Origin: a virus
Length of the DNA: 43,493 bases
Direction: 5' to 3' (one strand)
IMG/VR virus record: IMGVR_UViG_3300025419_000005
Span: 1 to 43,493 of that record
The notes beneath the pieces were generated by a model, which was not told the origin of the DNA, searched no databases, and worked only from the letters and a program-made list of their open reading frames with translations. Position 1 is the stretch's first letter, and every line of letters starts with the position of its first letter. The translations under genes were made by a program, and so were the position numbers. Shown here in pieces: positions 33,513 to 41,205 of this stretch.

Positions 33513-33913
33513 CAATGTCTCTTGTAAGGTTTGGGATAGCTGAGGATTTCTACTCTGACCCATGCGAGGCCAGCGTCTACAAAGTCTAGCTTCTTTGCTG
33601 CGGCCTGAGAAATGTCGAGCATCCTTCGGGCTACGTAAGGACCACGATCATTGATGCGCAGGTTAACGCTTTTGCCATTTCCAAGATTCGTAACACGAAT
33701 TATAGTACCGAATGGCAGTGTCAGATTCGCGGCAGTCGTCACGTTACGGTTGAAGTGTTCCCCGTTCGCAGTTTCGTTGCCTTGAAATTCTTGCCCGTAC
33801 CAACTTGCTCGGCTAACAGTGTAAGGCGGCGGAGGAAAGTATTCCTTCGTATCAGACTTGGAGGGCGCACCAAGTAAGATGATGAAGGCAATGATTGTGA
33901 GCCTCAGCTTCAT
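33512..33913 (-). CDS. RlpA-like double-psi beta-barrel protein with signal peptide
   Basis: A 133-residue protein. Residues 1-18 form a signal sequence (MKLRLTIIAFIILLGAPS). The rest is an RlpA barrel: ASWYGQEFQGNETANGEHF, LPFGTIIRVTNLGNG and INDRGPYVARRMLDIS. In bacterial RlpA lytic transglycosylases a Glu, a His and an Asp are required. Here E52 and D89 are present, but the expected His in the AAH-x-TLPFG motif is N63. It may bind denuded glycan without cutting, or cut weakly. The frame extends upstream, but the signal peptide fixes the start at 33913 (ATGA overlap). Confidence 0.85.
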   Translation of the reverse strand: MKLRLTIIAFIILLGAPSKSDTKEYFPPPPYTVSRASWYGQEFQGNETANGEHFNRNVTTAANLTLPFGTIIRVTNLGNGKSVNLRINDRGPYVARRMLDISQAAAKKLDFVDAGLAWVRVEILSYPKPYKRH

Positions 33914-34200
33914 ATATGGACCGAGTGTACCACAACTCCGTCCTTTATCCAAGAAAAAATTACAATCCCATTTGCGTTGCCCACGATCATGCGTTTGTGA
34001 GAATGAACTAATTCGTGATCTCGTAGACAAAGAGTAATGAGGTTGCTGGCATCGTCGGTGCTGCCTTTACGGGAGCGAAAAACGATGTGGTGAACATGCA
34101 GTGTGTTCCTTCGACCACAGAGCCTACAGCGCCAGCCGTCGCGTTGCAGCACTTCTTTGCATCGGGTTTTGTATTCATCCGGTGGAAGGCGATTTTCCAT
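33910..34200 (-). CDS. HNH endonuclease
   Basis: A 96-residue protein starting MENRLPPDEYK. A compact HNH domain: CRLCGRRN, HVHHIVFRS, then DDASNLITLCLRDHELVHS, with both zinc knuckles and the His-His-Asn-His set. It could be a homing enzyme or a packaging/repair nicking enzyme; the gene fits its operon without a composition change. It sits just upstream of RlpA and overlaps the zincin gene by 26 bases. Confidence 0.85.
   Translation of the reverse strand: MENRLPPDEYKTRCKEVLQRDGWRCRLCGRRNTLHVHHIVFRSRKGSTDDASNLITLCLRDHELVHSHKRMIVGNANGIVIFSWIKDGVVVHSVHI
33924..33952 (-). promoter_or_regulatory. weak promoter candidate before rlpA-like gene
   Basis: TTGGAT (33952-33947), a 17-base spacer ending GTTGTGG, then TACACT (33929-33924). 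The -10 area resembles that at 18804, but the -35 box is poorer and it lies inside the HNH coding region. Confidence 0.4.
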
Positions 34201-34621
34201 GCTCCCCTTTGATGAGATACTGATAGAGAAAGTTTTCAAGAGTCACGACCAGACCTTCCTCTATCTTAGAAACGAACACATCTTCAAGTTCCTTGGGGTC
34301 GGTCTTCATCTTGTAGGCATAGTGTGCTAGCCCTTGGTAGCCTTCACATAACTCAGCAAGCAAGACGTGTAAGACTTCGTGAGCGGCGGCGCTTTCAATT
34401 TCTGCGAGGATCGGTTTGCGAACCCATTTCTTGCTGATAGAAAAGTGCGCCGTGCGCGTCGTTGTGTTGACGTAGACATGGGCAGAGGCTTTTCCAAGCG
34501 CCTTGGACCCACAGCCAACGATGTAATTCTTGATGCCGAACCGGGCGAGCCATTTGCTTACGTACTTTTCAAACTGCTTTACCTCGCGCTCTCCGATTCG
34601 GTACTCTTTCTCCGCAGCCAT
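34175..34621 (-). CDS. zincin-like metalloprotein (HEVLH)
   Basis: A 148-residue protein. The motif IESAAAHEVLHVLLAEL gives the HExxH zinc and catalytic set near residues 79-83. A basic N-terminal half (KQFEKYVSKWLARFG) precedes it. Such short phage zincins are known from many genomes without a defined substrate. Next to HNH and RlpA-like genes it could process a host or virion protein, but this is open. Confidence 0.75.
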   Translation of the reverse strand: MAAEKEYRIGEREVKQFEKYVSKWLARFGIKNYIVGCGSKALGKASAHVYVNTTTRTAHFSISKKWVRKPILAEIESAAAHEVLHVLLAELCEGYQGLAHYAYKMKTDPKELEDVFVSKIEEGLVVTLENFLYQYLIKGEHGKSPSTG

Positions 34622-34625
34622 TGGG

Positions 34626-35975
34626 TCACCCTATGATGATCTTAGCTAGCCTCTGCCAGTCCTCTTCGGTTGCGCCGAAGCCCCGGATGGCTAGGTTGGT
34701 GCGGGCAGCAGGTTGGAGCAAGATATTTCCGATGTTTGTGTTTGCAGCCGCACTCATGATCTTGTTGGCGCGTTGCTCGTCGTGATTGCAGAAGTGGTTG
34801 TAGATTTCCTCCACGGTATCGCCCTTGCCTTTGGTGATGACTTCTACATTACCAACGAAAGGTTCTGGCTCCGGCTCTTCTTCAACCGGCGCTGGCTCCG
34901 GCGGACCGGGAGCAATCACTTCTACTTCCAGCGCGAGGGGAGGCTGTACACCGACAATCTCGGCCTCCATTACGTCGCCAGACGGAGTAGACGTTATCAG
35001 TTCCTCGGCCACTTCAACGTCCGACTTTGGAACGATCTCAGCGTCGATTGGCTCCGTGGGCGGCAGCACGACTGGTTTAGGCGCAGGCTCCGGCTTGTCA
35101 CTCAACTCTTCCTTGAGAGCTTCCAGCTTCTCTTGGAAAGTGCCCCACTTGATGTCGGCGGTAGGTTCCTTGGCGCTGTCTGCATATTGCGGAGGAGCTT
35201 CGTTGGACACTGGCGCAGGGGTGGCTTCGAGCGACTGCACACTTTGCGCTAACGTAGCTTCGATCTCAGCCACGTTGACTTCGATAGGTGCGGCAGGCAG
35301 AGCTTTTTGCTCCGGCTCGACCGGGACGCCTTGCTCCGGCTCGTGGTTCCCGGCTAGGTAGTCGGCGCAGATTAGCTCGATGGCTTTGCCGATAGAGATT
35401 TCAATCGGGTTTCCCTCGGAGTCAACTGTGTCGCCGTGCTCAGCCCGGCATAGCTCGATAGCCTCTTCGATGCTTTCCTTGCATGACGAGGTAACTTTGA
35501 TCGTCATGTAGACGAAAGTGTCGATCTTCTCATTCCCGGCCTTGAGCTTCTGGACATTGATGCGAACGTCTTCCAGCGACATCTCTTCGCCGTTCTTGTC
35601 CGGGATGCACGCTTTCACCAGTTCCTTGATCTGAGCCTTGTGTTTCTTCGGATCTAAGCTCACGATTTCACGGAGCTTGCTCAGCTTGCATTGCTCCAAC
35701 TTCTCACGGGGGATGTTCAACTTCTTCCCGGTCTCGACGATCTTGATAAGGTAATACGCGGCCCGTTCGCTCATGTCAAGGCCGGACTGGTCAATCCACT
35801 CGCCGAAGTTCTTGAAGCCCCAATTCAGATGGTAGCCTCCGTCTCTGATCTCGGCGAGCAATTCTCCCAAATCAAAAAACCGACCTGTGATGTTCTTGCG
35901 AATCTCTTCGATCTTTTGGCGCACAGTTTCAATGTGCTTGGGAGTTGCTTTCACGATCTTCGTTTCTTCTGCCAT
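34626..35975 (-). CDS. large hypothetical protein with acidic Pro-rich region
   Basis: A 449-residue protein. The N-terminal ~150 residues are helical (RFFDLGELLAEIRDGGYHL, then FGEWIDQSGLDMSERAAYYL) and resemble phage DUF3102-type or ParB-tail-like helical domains by eye. Residues ~215-375 are a Pro/Glu/Ala/Val-rich acidic linker. The last ~75 residues form a small folded domain (TVEEIYNHFCNHDEQRANKI). GAGGG precedes the ATG. Position next to the SSB-like gene suggests a replication or recombination partner. Function unknown. Confidence 0.65.
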   Translation of the reverse strand: MAEETKIVKATPKHIETVRQKIEEIRKNITGRFFDLGELLAEIRDGGYHLNWGFKNFGEWIDQSGLDMSERAAYYLIKIVETGKKLNIPREKLEQCKLSKLREIVSLDPKKHKAQIKELVKACIPDKNGEEMSLEDVRINVQKLKAGNEKIDTFVYMTIKVTSSCKESIEEAIELCRAEHGDTVDSEGNPIEISIGKAIELICADYLAGNHEPEQGVPVEPEQKALPAAPIEVNVAEIEATLAQSVQSLEATPAPVSNEAPPQYADSAKEPTADIKWGTFQEKLEALKEELSDKPEPAPKPVVLPPTEPIDAEIVPKSDVEVAEELITSTPSGDVMEAEIVGVQPPLALEVEVIAPGPPEPAPVEEEPEPEPFVGNVEVITKGKGDTVEEIYNHFCNHDEQRANKIMSAAANTNIGNILLQPAARTNLAIRGFGATEEDWQRLAKIIIG

Positions 35976-35999
35976 GTGATTTCCCTCTTTTGTTGGGAT

Positions 36000-36043
36000 G
36001 CCGGGCGCATGAATGCCTCATGAGCTACCGATTAACACCCGGC
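36000..36043 (-). other. structured intergenic RNA hairpin
   Basis: GCCGGGTG (36043-36036) pairs with CGCCCGGC (36007-36000), 8 bp with one G-U, enclosing a second stem CATGA/TCATG. It lies between the SSB-like gene and the 449-residue gene, with no U tract, so it is more likely an mRNA processing or attenuation element than a simple terminator. Confidence 0.4.
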
Positions 36044-36071
36044 TCCGAAAGCTACGCCACGGATTGGCGCG

Positions 36072-36953
36072 TCAGAATGGTACGTCTTCGTCAACGATCT
36101 CGGATTGCGCCGTTGGCACGGCAGGCTGAGACCCTTCGGTCACAGGTTGCGCGTCGATCACGGTGTCTTCCTCAGCGCCAACTTCAGGCGCATTAGCCAG
36201 AGCGTCGCGTGACTTGACTAGCTCTTGGTACAGTGGCCCAAACTCGCCAATGTTGCGGACCCGCATCGGGTTCTTAAACAGAACCACGTAGTAGGTTCCT
36301 TTGGCGTCGGTGATCTTCTTGAGGGTCATCTCAGTGGTGAAGTCGTAGATGCCAGTCTTGATGCCGTCTGACAGCGACTTCTGCGCGAGGCGCATGATCG
36401 CTTTCAGCAAGGTCTTGACCGGCGTAACGCTTCGCCCGCCGAAGGTGATGATAAAGGGCAGCCCGGTGGTGCGCTCCACAAATAGGACACGTGCTTTTTC
36501 TTTGCACTCCGGCGGCTTGCGTGTCTTGGCGAATACCTTCCACATCAAGTCACCGTACTTGCAATTCTTGCACAGTTCGCTTTGCGGTTGCGCAGCATTG
36601 ACCGCTGGACGGTAGCCGTCATTGGACCGACAGATAGGGTCCGCTCCGAATATCGGCTTGCCAGTGTCAGGGTCGTTGGGGAACAGCACGCGGGGTCCGG
36701 GTGAGGTTTGAATGCGCAGAGGAACAATCTGCAAGGTGGTATACTCCTGCCCTGTGATTGTGTCCTTGAACGTACCGGGGTGGGCCTCTTCGTCTCGCGT
36801 AGTGGCCTGCACCATGACCATCGTGGCCGGTGTCACTACGGCGTCCTCGAAGCCTTCCAAGTCGCTCACTTGGGTTGTAGGATCGAACGTGGCCAAGCCA
36901 GTTGGCGCATCGCTTGGGGGTTTTTCTTGATACTTTTGAAGTTCTTCATTCAT
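36072..36953 (-). CDS. putative single-stranded DNA-binding protein with SSB-type tail
   Basis: The 293-residue protein ends in EIVDEDVPF, the acidic aromatic tip by which SSB proteins recruit partners (DDDIPF in E. coli). The body has strand-rich segments (YTTLQIVPLRIQ, YYVVLFKNPMRV) and a Cys4 site, C108, C128, C131, C150, recalling the zinc-containing T4 gp32. It should coat single-stranded DNA and hand partners to RecA, nuclease and polymerase. I use the ATG at 36953 because GAGGA precedes it; an ATG at 36989 lies too close to the promoter start site. Confidence 0.7.
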   Translation of the reverse strand: MNEELQKYQEKPPSDAPTGLATFDPTTQVSDLEGFEDAVVTPATMVMVQATTRDEEAHPGTFKDTITGQEYTTLQIVPLRIQTSPGPRVLFPNDPDTGKPIFGADPICRSNDGYRPAVNAAQPQSELCKNCKYGDLMWKVFAKTRKPPECKEKARVLFVERTTGLPFIITFGGRSVTPVKTLLKAIMRLAQKSLSDGIKTGIYDFTTEMTLKKITDAKGTYYVVLFKNPMRVRNIGEFGPLYQELVKSRDALANAPEVGAEEDTVIDAQPVTEGSQPAVPTAQSEIVDEDVPF

Positions 36954-36997
36954 AGGTTTTGTCCTCGTTTGTTGTGGCAAAGTTGCCATTCCCTTCC

Positions 36998-37026
36998 AGT
37001 ATGACACAGGCTACCGGGAAAGTCAA
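36998..37026 (-). promoter_or_regulatory. sigma70-like phage promoter
   Basis: TTGACT (37026-37021), a 17-base spacer, CATACT (37003-36998), then GGAAGGGA. The same GGAAGG downstream element appears at the 18804 promoter. It drives the SSB-like gene. Confidence 0.7.
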
Positions 37027-37029
37027 GTA

Positions 37030-37245
37030 CTAAATTTGAAGCAAAGAATAGGCGGCTTGATACGCAACCCAGCCTTTCACGGTGACCTCGTATTGATTAA
37101 GGGGTCCGCCATTGTATGATTCCTTTGGGCGCAAGAAGCCAGCGTTAATCATCTTTCGTACAATCACTTTCTCCCCGGCCTCATTGAATCCGTAGCTTGG
37201 CTGGTGACGCAGGCAAAGAACAACAGCACGTTCTTCTGGTTTCAT
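37030..37245 (-). CDS. hypothetical small protein, possible winged helix
   Basis: A 71-residue protein starting MKPEERAVV with a strong AGGAGG site. The arrangement helix (VIVRKMINAGFL) then strands (QYEVTVKGWVAYQ) is that of a small winged-helix fold by eye. Its stop lies just upstream of the SSB promoter. Confidence 0.55.
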   Translation of the reverse strand: MKPEERAVVLCLRHQPSYGFNEAGEKVIVRKMINAGFLRPKESYNGGPLNQYEVTVKGWVAYQAAYSLLQI

Positions 37246-37253
37246 AGGTCCTC

Positions 37254-37409
37254 CTATAAAGTGACAACGATGGTTAGGCCCACTGCAAGGAGCCAGTACA
37301 GGCCGTGCTTCCAATCCCCGCCGATGAAGTAGCGTACCTAGGCCATGATAGATAACACGGCCAAGGTGACCAGGAATAATCGCGGAGAGACGTGGTTAAT
37401 AATTTTCAT
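37254..37409 (-). pseudogene. two-span membrane protein gene split by an in-frame amber codon
   Basis: From the ATG at 37409, 23 codons end at TAG (37340-37338). The same frame then continues without interruption for 27 more codons to TAG at 37254. Both halves are hydrophobic (RLFLVTLAVLSIMA before; GLYWLLAVGLTIVVTL after) and together look like one small two-span phage membrane protein with a GDWKHGLYWLL segment. GAGG precedes the ATG. Either a recent nonsense mutation, programmed readthrough or a sequencing error. Confidence 0.65.
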
Positions 37410-37605
37410 CCATCCTCTTCAGCTTAGCTTGCAGTTTTTCTACACGATGTTCGATACGAGAAACCCATACAGTACCAGAACGTTTCCATCCATGTGTCTC
37501 CCAAAAACAGGCCTCGTGTAGCCTAGCTTTCAGGCGCTCACGCCTGACGTAGTTTTTGATGATGGCCAACAGCGCATTCTGCGTTAGGGGTTTAGACTTC
37601 GTCAT
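37396..37605 (-). CDS. hypothetical basic protein
   Basis: A 69-residue Lys/Arg-rich helical protein starting MTKSKPLTQNALL. GGAGGAG precedes the ATG at 37605, and it overlaps the RNA ligase 3' end by 14 bases. The WETHGWKRSGTVWVSR segment and a coiled end suggest a nucleic-acid binder. No family recognised. Confidence 0.55.
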   Translation of the reverse strand: MTKSKPLTQNALLAIIKNYVRRERLKARLHEACFWETHGWKRSGTVWVSRIEHRVEKLQAKLKRMDENY

Positions 37606-38824
37606 TGGACTCCTCCGCGTGATAGGTGCCCTGTGAGAAGAATTCTGCCCGCGCCGGACGCAGTATCTTCCAAATAACTTTGGCGTAGTCCTTTCCATCG
37701 TACATCAAAAACAGTACAGGCGCTAGGAATATCATTTCGGGGCCTTCCGCCGGATGCTGCATCAACACCTGCTGTTTGAAAAACTCGGCCACGGCCTTGC
37801 GATTCCAATCTCCCCGGCTTCCGGCGATGCGAGCTAGCGCGATGCTCTCCTGCTCGATGTACTTGAACATCAGCGTGTAATATGCAATCTTGCCGGTCAG
37901 CCATTCGGTGAACTCAGGCGGAGTGAACGGAGTCAACGAGGCAACATCAATAGTCTTGCCTTGGCTCAGCGTCTCCCACACATCACGGTTCGTCATCCCA
38001 AACATCGCCCGGTGACTCAGCTTGTAGTTCTCGAACTTGATTTTGACGCGCAGAGGAGCCTTGTGAGGAATCGCCAGCGACCAGTTCAAAGGTTCCGACT
38101 CCTTCAATCGGATGTAGCCTCCGTGCGAAAGGAATTTAGCTACGTATCCTTCGCGGTTTTTGTCGTTCTCTTCCGCACACTGTGCAACAGTCTTGGTAAA
38201 CAGGGGCACGAGTTCCAGACCGAAGTATCGTCCGTTGTCGAACGCCATTTCTTCGTAGGCCAACTCTTCGCCGGTCTCTTTGTAAATCACTGCGAAGAGC
38301 ACCAGAGACTCGCGTTTGCCGTAGTCTACTACGATCTGGTTGCCCGGCATGATGATCTCCACCAGCAACGTTTGATGGCGCGGCATCTGGAAGCAGGGCA
38401 GAGCTTGCAGGAAGGCAGTAGCCCACTTCGCTTGCTCGCTGTCGAAGGACCCGCGAGTCGCCACTTCCGGCGGATTGTCCTTGTACTGGAAAATGACGCC
38501 CATGCTTCCGTCCATCTTCTCGGTGATCTCGATCTTGTTCTTGAGAGGATTCAACGGAAGGTTGTCCAGCATCGTCTCCGGGTAGCGCGTGTCATTGATG
38601 TTGAAGAAAGCTTCCATTGGCCGGGCCACGATCTCCCCGGTCTCCCGGTCCACGATCAGACCACGGCAGCGGCGGAGCGTAACATCGTCATGCGTCTTCG
38701 TCATCGCTTCGCTCGTATAGTTGTATATGTCTAAAGGCCATTTGGGATGAGGGCGTTTAGAAACAAGCCCGTTAGAAACTCCTCCTTCTAGCTCATTTGC
38801 ATCGACATATTGATTAAGTAGCAT
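37592..38824 (-). CDS. RNA ligase, T4 Rnl1-like
   Basis: A 410-residue ATP-dependent RNA ligase. Adenylation lysine K103 is in EKMDGSMG (motif I, KxDGS). RRCRGLIVD comes before it, RPMEAFFNI follows as in T4 RnlA, LLVEIIMPGNQIVVDY is motif IIIa-like, EGYVAKF is motif IV and VKIKFENY is motif V. T4 uses this enzyme to reseal tRNA cut by host anticodon nucleases. No polynucleotide kinase is visible here. GGAGG precedes the ATG at 38824; the frame open further upstream is the shadow of the HNH gene. Confidence 0.88.
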   Translation of the reverse strand: MLLNQYVDANELEGGVSNGLVSKRPHPKWPLDIYNYTSEAMTKTHDDVTLRRCRGLIVDRETGEIVARPMEAFFNINDTRYPETMLDNLPLNPLKNKIEITEKMDGSMGVIFQYKDNPPEVATRGSFDSEQAKWATAFLQALPCFQMPRHQTLLVEIIMPGNQIVVDYGKRESLVLFAVIYKETGEELAYEEMAFDNGRYFGLELVPLFTKTVAQCAEENDKNREGYVAKFLSHGGYIRLKESEPLNWSLAIPHKAPLRVKIKFENYKLSHRAMFGMTNRDVWETLSQGKTIDVASLTPFTPPEFTEWLTGKIAYYTLMFKYIEQESIALARIAGSRGDWNRKAVAEFFKQQVLMQHPAEGPEMIFLAPVLFLMYDGKDYAKVIWKILRPARAEFFSQGTYHAEESNDEV

Positions 38825-39209
38825 GTAACCTCCGAAGATGCAATGCACGTTTCTTCCATTGATGATTCCAACATAGAGTTTGAAGCCCTTTTTGACGCTC
38901 TCTATGGAAGAGCCAAGAATACAACTTCGAGCCATGCATTTGGCCTTTGCGTCGTTGGTATGCGCCATCGTTGTTGACATGATCTAATGTCAACATATCT
39001 AAATCGATTTGGCTACATCCACGCCAACAACATTTTGCTTCTCCGTCCTTTCCGTAACGAGCTAGAACAATGTTCTTTGTTTGTCGCTGGTGTCTGAAGT
39101 TTATTCGGCAGCGAGAGGCTTTTCCTTTAGATGTTCGGAGATATTTTTTCTGTGCGGCTTTTCCTTTAATGCCACCATTGTATTTTCTAACTGTTTCTTT
39201 TCTGTTCAT
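38814..39209 (-). CDS. HNH homing-type endonuclease, copy 1
   Basis: A 131-residue very basic protein. The C-terminal nuclease part reads CCWRGC, IDLDMLTLDHVNNDG, LYSWL and LQTLCWNHQWKK, matching the gene at 41186-41560 almost segment by segment. The type is a zinc-held HNH nuclease typical of free-standing phage homing genes. It overlaps the RNA ligase start by 11 bases, so it is inserted tightly between genes. A+T richer than the ligase. Confidence 0.8.
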   Translation of the reverse strand: MNRKETVRKYNGGIKGKAAQKKYLRTSKGKASRCRINFRHQRQTKNIVLARYGKDGEAKCCWRGCSQIDLDMLTLDHVNNDGAYQRRKGQMHGSKLYSWLFHRERQKGLQTLCWNHQWKKRALHLRRLHAT

Positions 39210-39272
39210 TGTTATACATTCTCCGATTTTAGTCCTTACCTTTGAAGGCGTGATTGGAATTTCTAAAGAGTC

Positions 39273-39518
39273 TTACCCCTCCCAACCAAGTTCCCGCGCT
39301 TTCTGAATAGCATTCCCGTAGCCGTAGTTGGCTAGAAAAGTCAGCTTGTGCTTTGCCAAAAACTGAATGGCGCTGGCAAACAGGCAAAGGTCGTCAACAG
39401 TAAAAGCGTAAAGCTTCGAGAAGTCGCCGGACGGAGAAGAGACTTCGTAGCTCCACAGGCTGTCTACGCCTTGCCGGGCAGACTTCGTGATTGCAATTTG
39501 TTGCAAGTTACCATTCAT
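39273..39518 (-). CDS. hypothetical protein
   Basis: An 81-residue protein starting MNGNLQQIAITK, in an ATGA overlap with the preceding gene. Predicted mixed strands and helix (LYAFTVDDLCLFASAIQFLA). No family recognised. The 63 bases between its stop and the HNH gene hold no clear feature. Confidence 0.55.
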   Translation of the reverse strand: MNGNLQQIAITKSARQGVDSLWSYEVSSPSGDFSKLYAFTVDDLCLFASAIQFLAKHKLTFLANYGYGNAIQKARELGWEG

Positions 39519-39718
39519 GATCGTACTCTCCGACAGGATAGACTTTGACTCCCTCGGCTCGCCAGACCCGTCCAGTTCCACTCTTTGATGACGGAGTAAG
39601 TCAGGTTTTTGAGAGTGAGAGGGAACCTCAGCTTCCCGAAAGTGGGCGAGGTCTTTTCCATGTCTCGCTCATAGAGGGTTTCGATTTTGTGGTACTCAGT
39701 CTTGTTTGCGTTGAACAT
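39515..39718 (-). CDS. hypothetical protein, possible RNA-ligase N-terminal remnant
   Basis: A 67-residue protein. The segment YHKIETLYERDMEKT followed by KLRFPLTLKN and VIKEWNWT looks like the start of Rnl2-type RNA ligases, which should continue into a KxDG motif; here it ends instead. Another frame carries a coherent short tail (VWRAEGVKVYPVGEYDHEW), so a frameshift is possible. Against this, the stop makes a neat ATGA with the next gene, so it may be a complete small gene. Confidence 0.45.
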   Translation of the reverse strand: MFNANKTEYHKIETLYERDMEKTSPTFGKLRFPLTLKNLTYSVIKEWNWTGLASRGSQSLSCRRVRS

Positions 39719-39842
39719 CTTTGGCTCCGTTGATAAATTTACGATAACCTTTGTGGGTAATGCAAATGCAAAGAACTATGTACGCCAACCCAAAGACAAG
39801 TACAGCGTACATAAGTCGTGGGTGAAGTGTAAGCCAATTCAT
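39696..39842 (-). CDS. 48-residue membrane protein
   Basis: It starts at 39842 in an ATGA overlap with the gene before it. Residues 10-29 form one hydrophobic span (LMYAVLVFGLAYIVLCICIT), followed by a basic tail (HKGYRKF). The 3' end overlaps the next gene. No family recognised. Confidence 0.55.
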   Translation of the reverse strand: MNWLTLHPRLMYAVLVFGLAYIVLCICITHKGYRKFINGAKDVQRKQD

Positions 39843-40012
39843 TTCTTTTTAGCTCCGGCAAGACTGGCCTCTCGGCTCTTCTTCAATTCCTCCGCCAGCG
39901 CCGGGCAAGTGGCGGCGTGATTCTGCTTTTCAAGGGCATACTTCTTCCGCGTCAAATCTCCACGATGGAGATTGAAGTTGCCGCAAGAGCATCGGTATCC
40001 GTACTTGGCCAT
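39839..40012 (-). CDS. 57-residue Cys/His protein
   Basis: It starts MAKYGYRCSCGNFNLHRGD. C8/C10 with H31 and C36 (NHAATCPA) could bind one zinc, followed by a Lys/Glu helical tail ending GAKKK. AGGAG upstream overlaps the stop of the nuclease gene. Function unknown. Confidence 0.6.
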   Translation of the reverse strand: MAKYGYRCSCGNFNLHRGDLTRKKYALEKQNHAATCPALAEELKKSREASLAGAKKK

Positions 40013-40017
40013 TCTAG

Positions 40018-41205
40018 TTAGTCTCCTTCGATTGGAATTTCGTCTTTCTCCGTTTCGACCTTGGCGCGTTCTTCGCCGCGCTGTGCGCAGATGACATCAC
40101 AAAACTTCTTTACCGGGCAGTACGTGTCACATTTCCAAAGCTGCATTTCTACTGAGGGCAGCGGTGGTACTTCTCCGTGATCGAATGCCCGGAAGAGGAT
40201 CGTCGCTTTATCGACCACGAATTTGTAAACTTCGTCCAAGTCCAACAGCCTAACATCAGGCACAGCGTATGTCAAGCGATATTTTGTTTTGTGGGAAAGC
40301 TGGTAATCGTTAGGGTCGTTGCTTCCCCGGCGCTTCCCGCGCTTGACCACGACATCATCGCGTTCATTGAGCACTTCGCGGCTTACTTCGCTGCTGTACG
40401 TCTTTGGCTCGGAGGCTAGCCACGGCGTTTGTTCAACCATGGTTGCTCCAGTTCCTATGATTTGCATCATAGAAAGATAATATGCTTTGATTCTTTTGAC
40501 TTGGAAAGGTACGTAAGTATCTCGCTGGCCCACAGGCCAACCGCGCTCTGCCAGCAGCCGGTAAATGTTGAACTGTATTTCATGCTCTGGCTTCACCCCG
40601 TACTTGCCGATGTACGGCAGGCCCTTATCCGCCATCGTTTTGTAGTCGATGATCTCTTGTGCCGCCCGGCGGATAACGTCTAGGGTCCCATGAATCCAGC
40701 GTTCTTTTCCGTCGATCACCCCGAGAGACATTTCATATTCGACTTCTGATTCCCAATCAGGAACGTGGTATTGCTCAGGAAGCAGGTTCGCCAATTGCAG
40801 CAAATTGGCCTCCGCTTCCAGCCATAGGCGCATCACCTTGGGGTTAATCATTTCGGCCTTAGTGAGGCGCAGCAAGTACCTGCCCATGTCATCCACTAGC
40901 CCACGGAAGTCCGGGTTTTCAAGGATGGTATGCAAGAGCGTCCCACGGATGCTGTACCACGATGTAGGCGGCTCCTGATACCAGTTCTCAGTTCTTTCCA
41001 GATACAACTCGCGTAGACAGCCAAGAAGTGATGTGACGCTAATATAATCGCCTACGTGTTTTTCTGTCCACGCCTTGTTTGCGATGTGGACTAGAACACT
41101 GGCCGGGACGCATTGGCGTTCCGCTCCGCATTCACGCAAACAAAATTGACTTTCAAATGTGTGGTACTCTTCTCGTGAGGGGCACTTATTCCCGAGCTTT
41201 GGCAC
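40018..41205 (-). CDS. Cas4/RecB-like PD-(D/E)XK exonuclease with Fe-S cysteines
   Basis: A 395-residue protein. RGTLLHTILE (87-96) supplies the early His, HGTLDVIRRA the Asp, and EIIDYKTMA the Asp-x-Lys motif, then QFNIYRLLA as the QxxxY motif of RecB nucleases. C63 (GCLRELYLE) and the C-terminal set CDTYCPVKKFCDVIC fit a 4Fe-4S cluster as in Cas4/AddB. Extra N-terminal cysteines (C8, C22, C26, C32) may bind zinc. It probably resects DNA for RecA. GTG start at 41205 with GGAGAAAA; no CRISPR array is present. Confidence 0.85.
   Translation of the reverse strand: MPKLGNKCPSREEYHTFESQFCLRECGAERQCVPASVLVHIANKAWTEKHVGDYISVTSLLGCLRELYLERTENWYQEPPTSWYSIRGTLLHTILENPDFRGLVDDMGRYLLRLTKAEMINPKVMRLWLEAEANLLQLANLLPEQYHVPDWESEVEYEMSLGVIDGKERWIHGTLDVIRRAAQEIIDYKTMADKGLPYIGKYGVKPEHEIQFNIYRLLAERGWPVGQRDTYVPFQVKRIKAYYLSMMQIIGTGATMVEQTPWLASEPKTYSSEVSREVLNERDDVVVKRGKRRGSNDPNDYQLSHKTKYRLTYAVPDVRLLDLDEVYKFVVDKATILFRAFDHGEVPPLPSVEMQLWKCDTYCPVKKFCDVICAQRGEERAKVETEKDEIPIEGD

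Noticed and set aside
37254-37409. Genome-wide recoding of TAG to an amino acid
   Set aside because: TAG ends several ordinary genes here (for example at 2432, 2835 and 3961), and no CTA-anticodon tRNA is in the window.
38825-38980. 52-residue N-terminal extension of the RNA ligase
   Set aside because: It is the HNH gene read in another frame; a strong GGAGG favours the ATG at 38824.
40018-41205. CRISPR system implied by the Cas4-like nuclease
   Set aside because: No repeat-spacer array or other cas gene is present; phage Cas4/RecB-like nucleases usually serve recombination.
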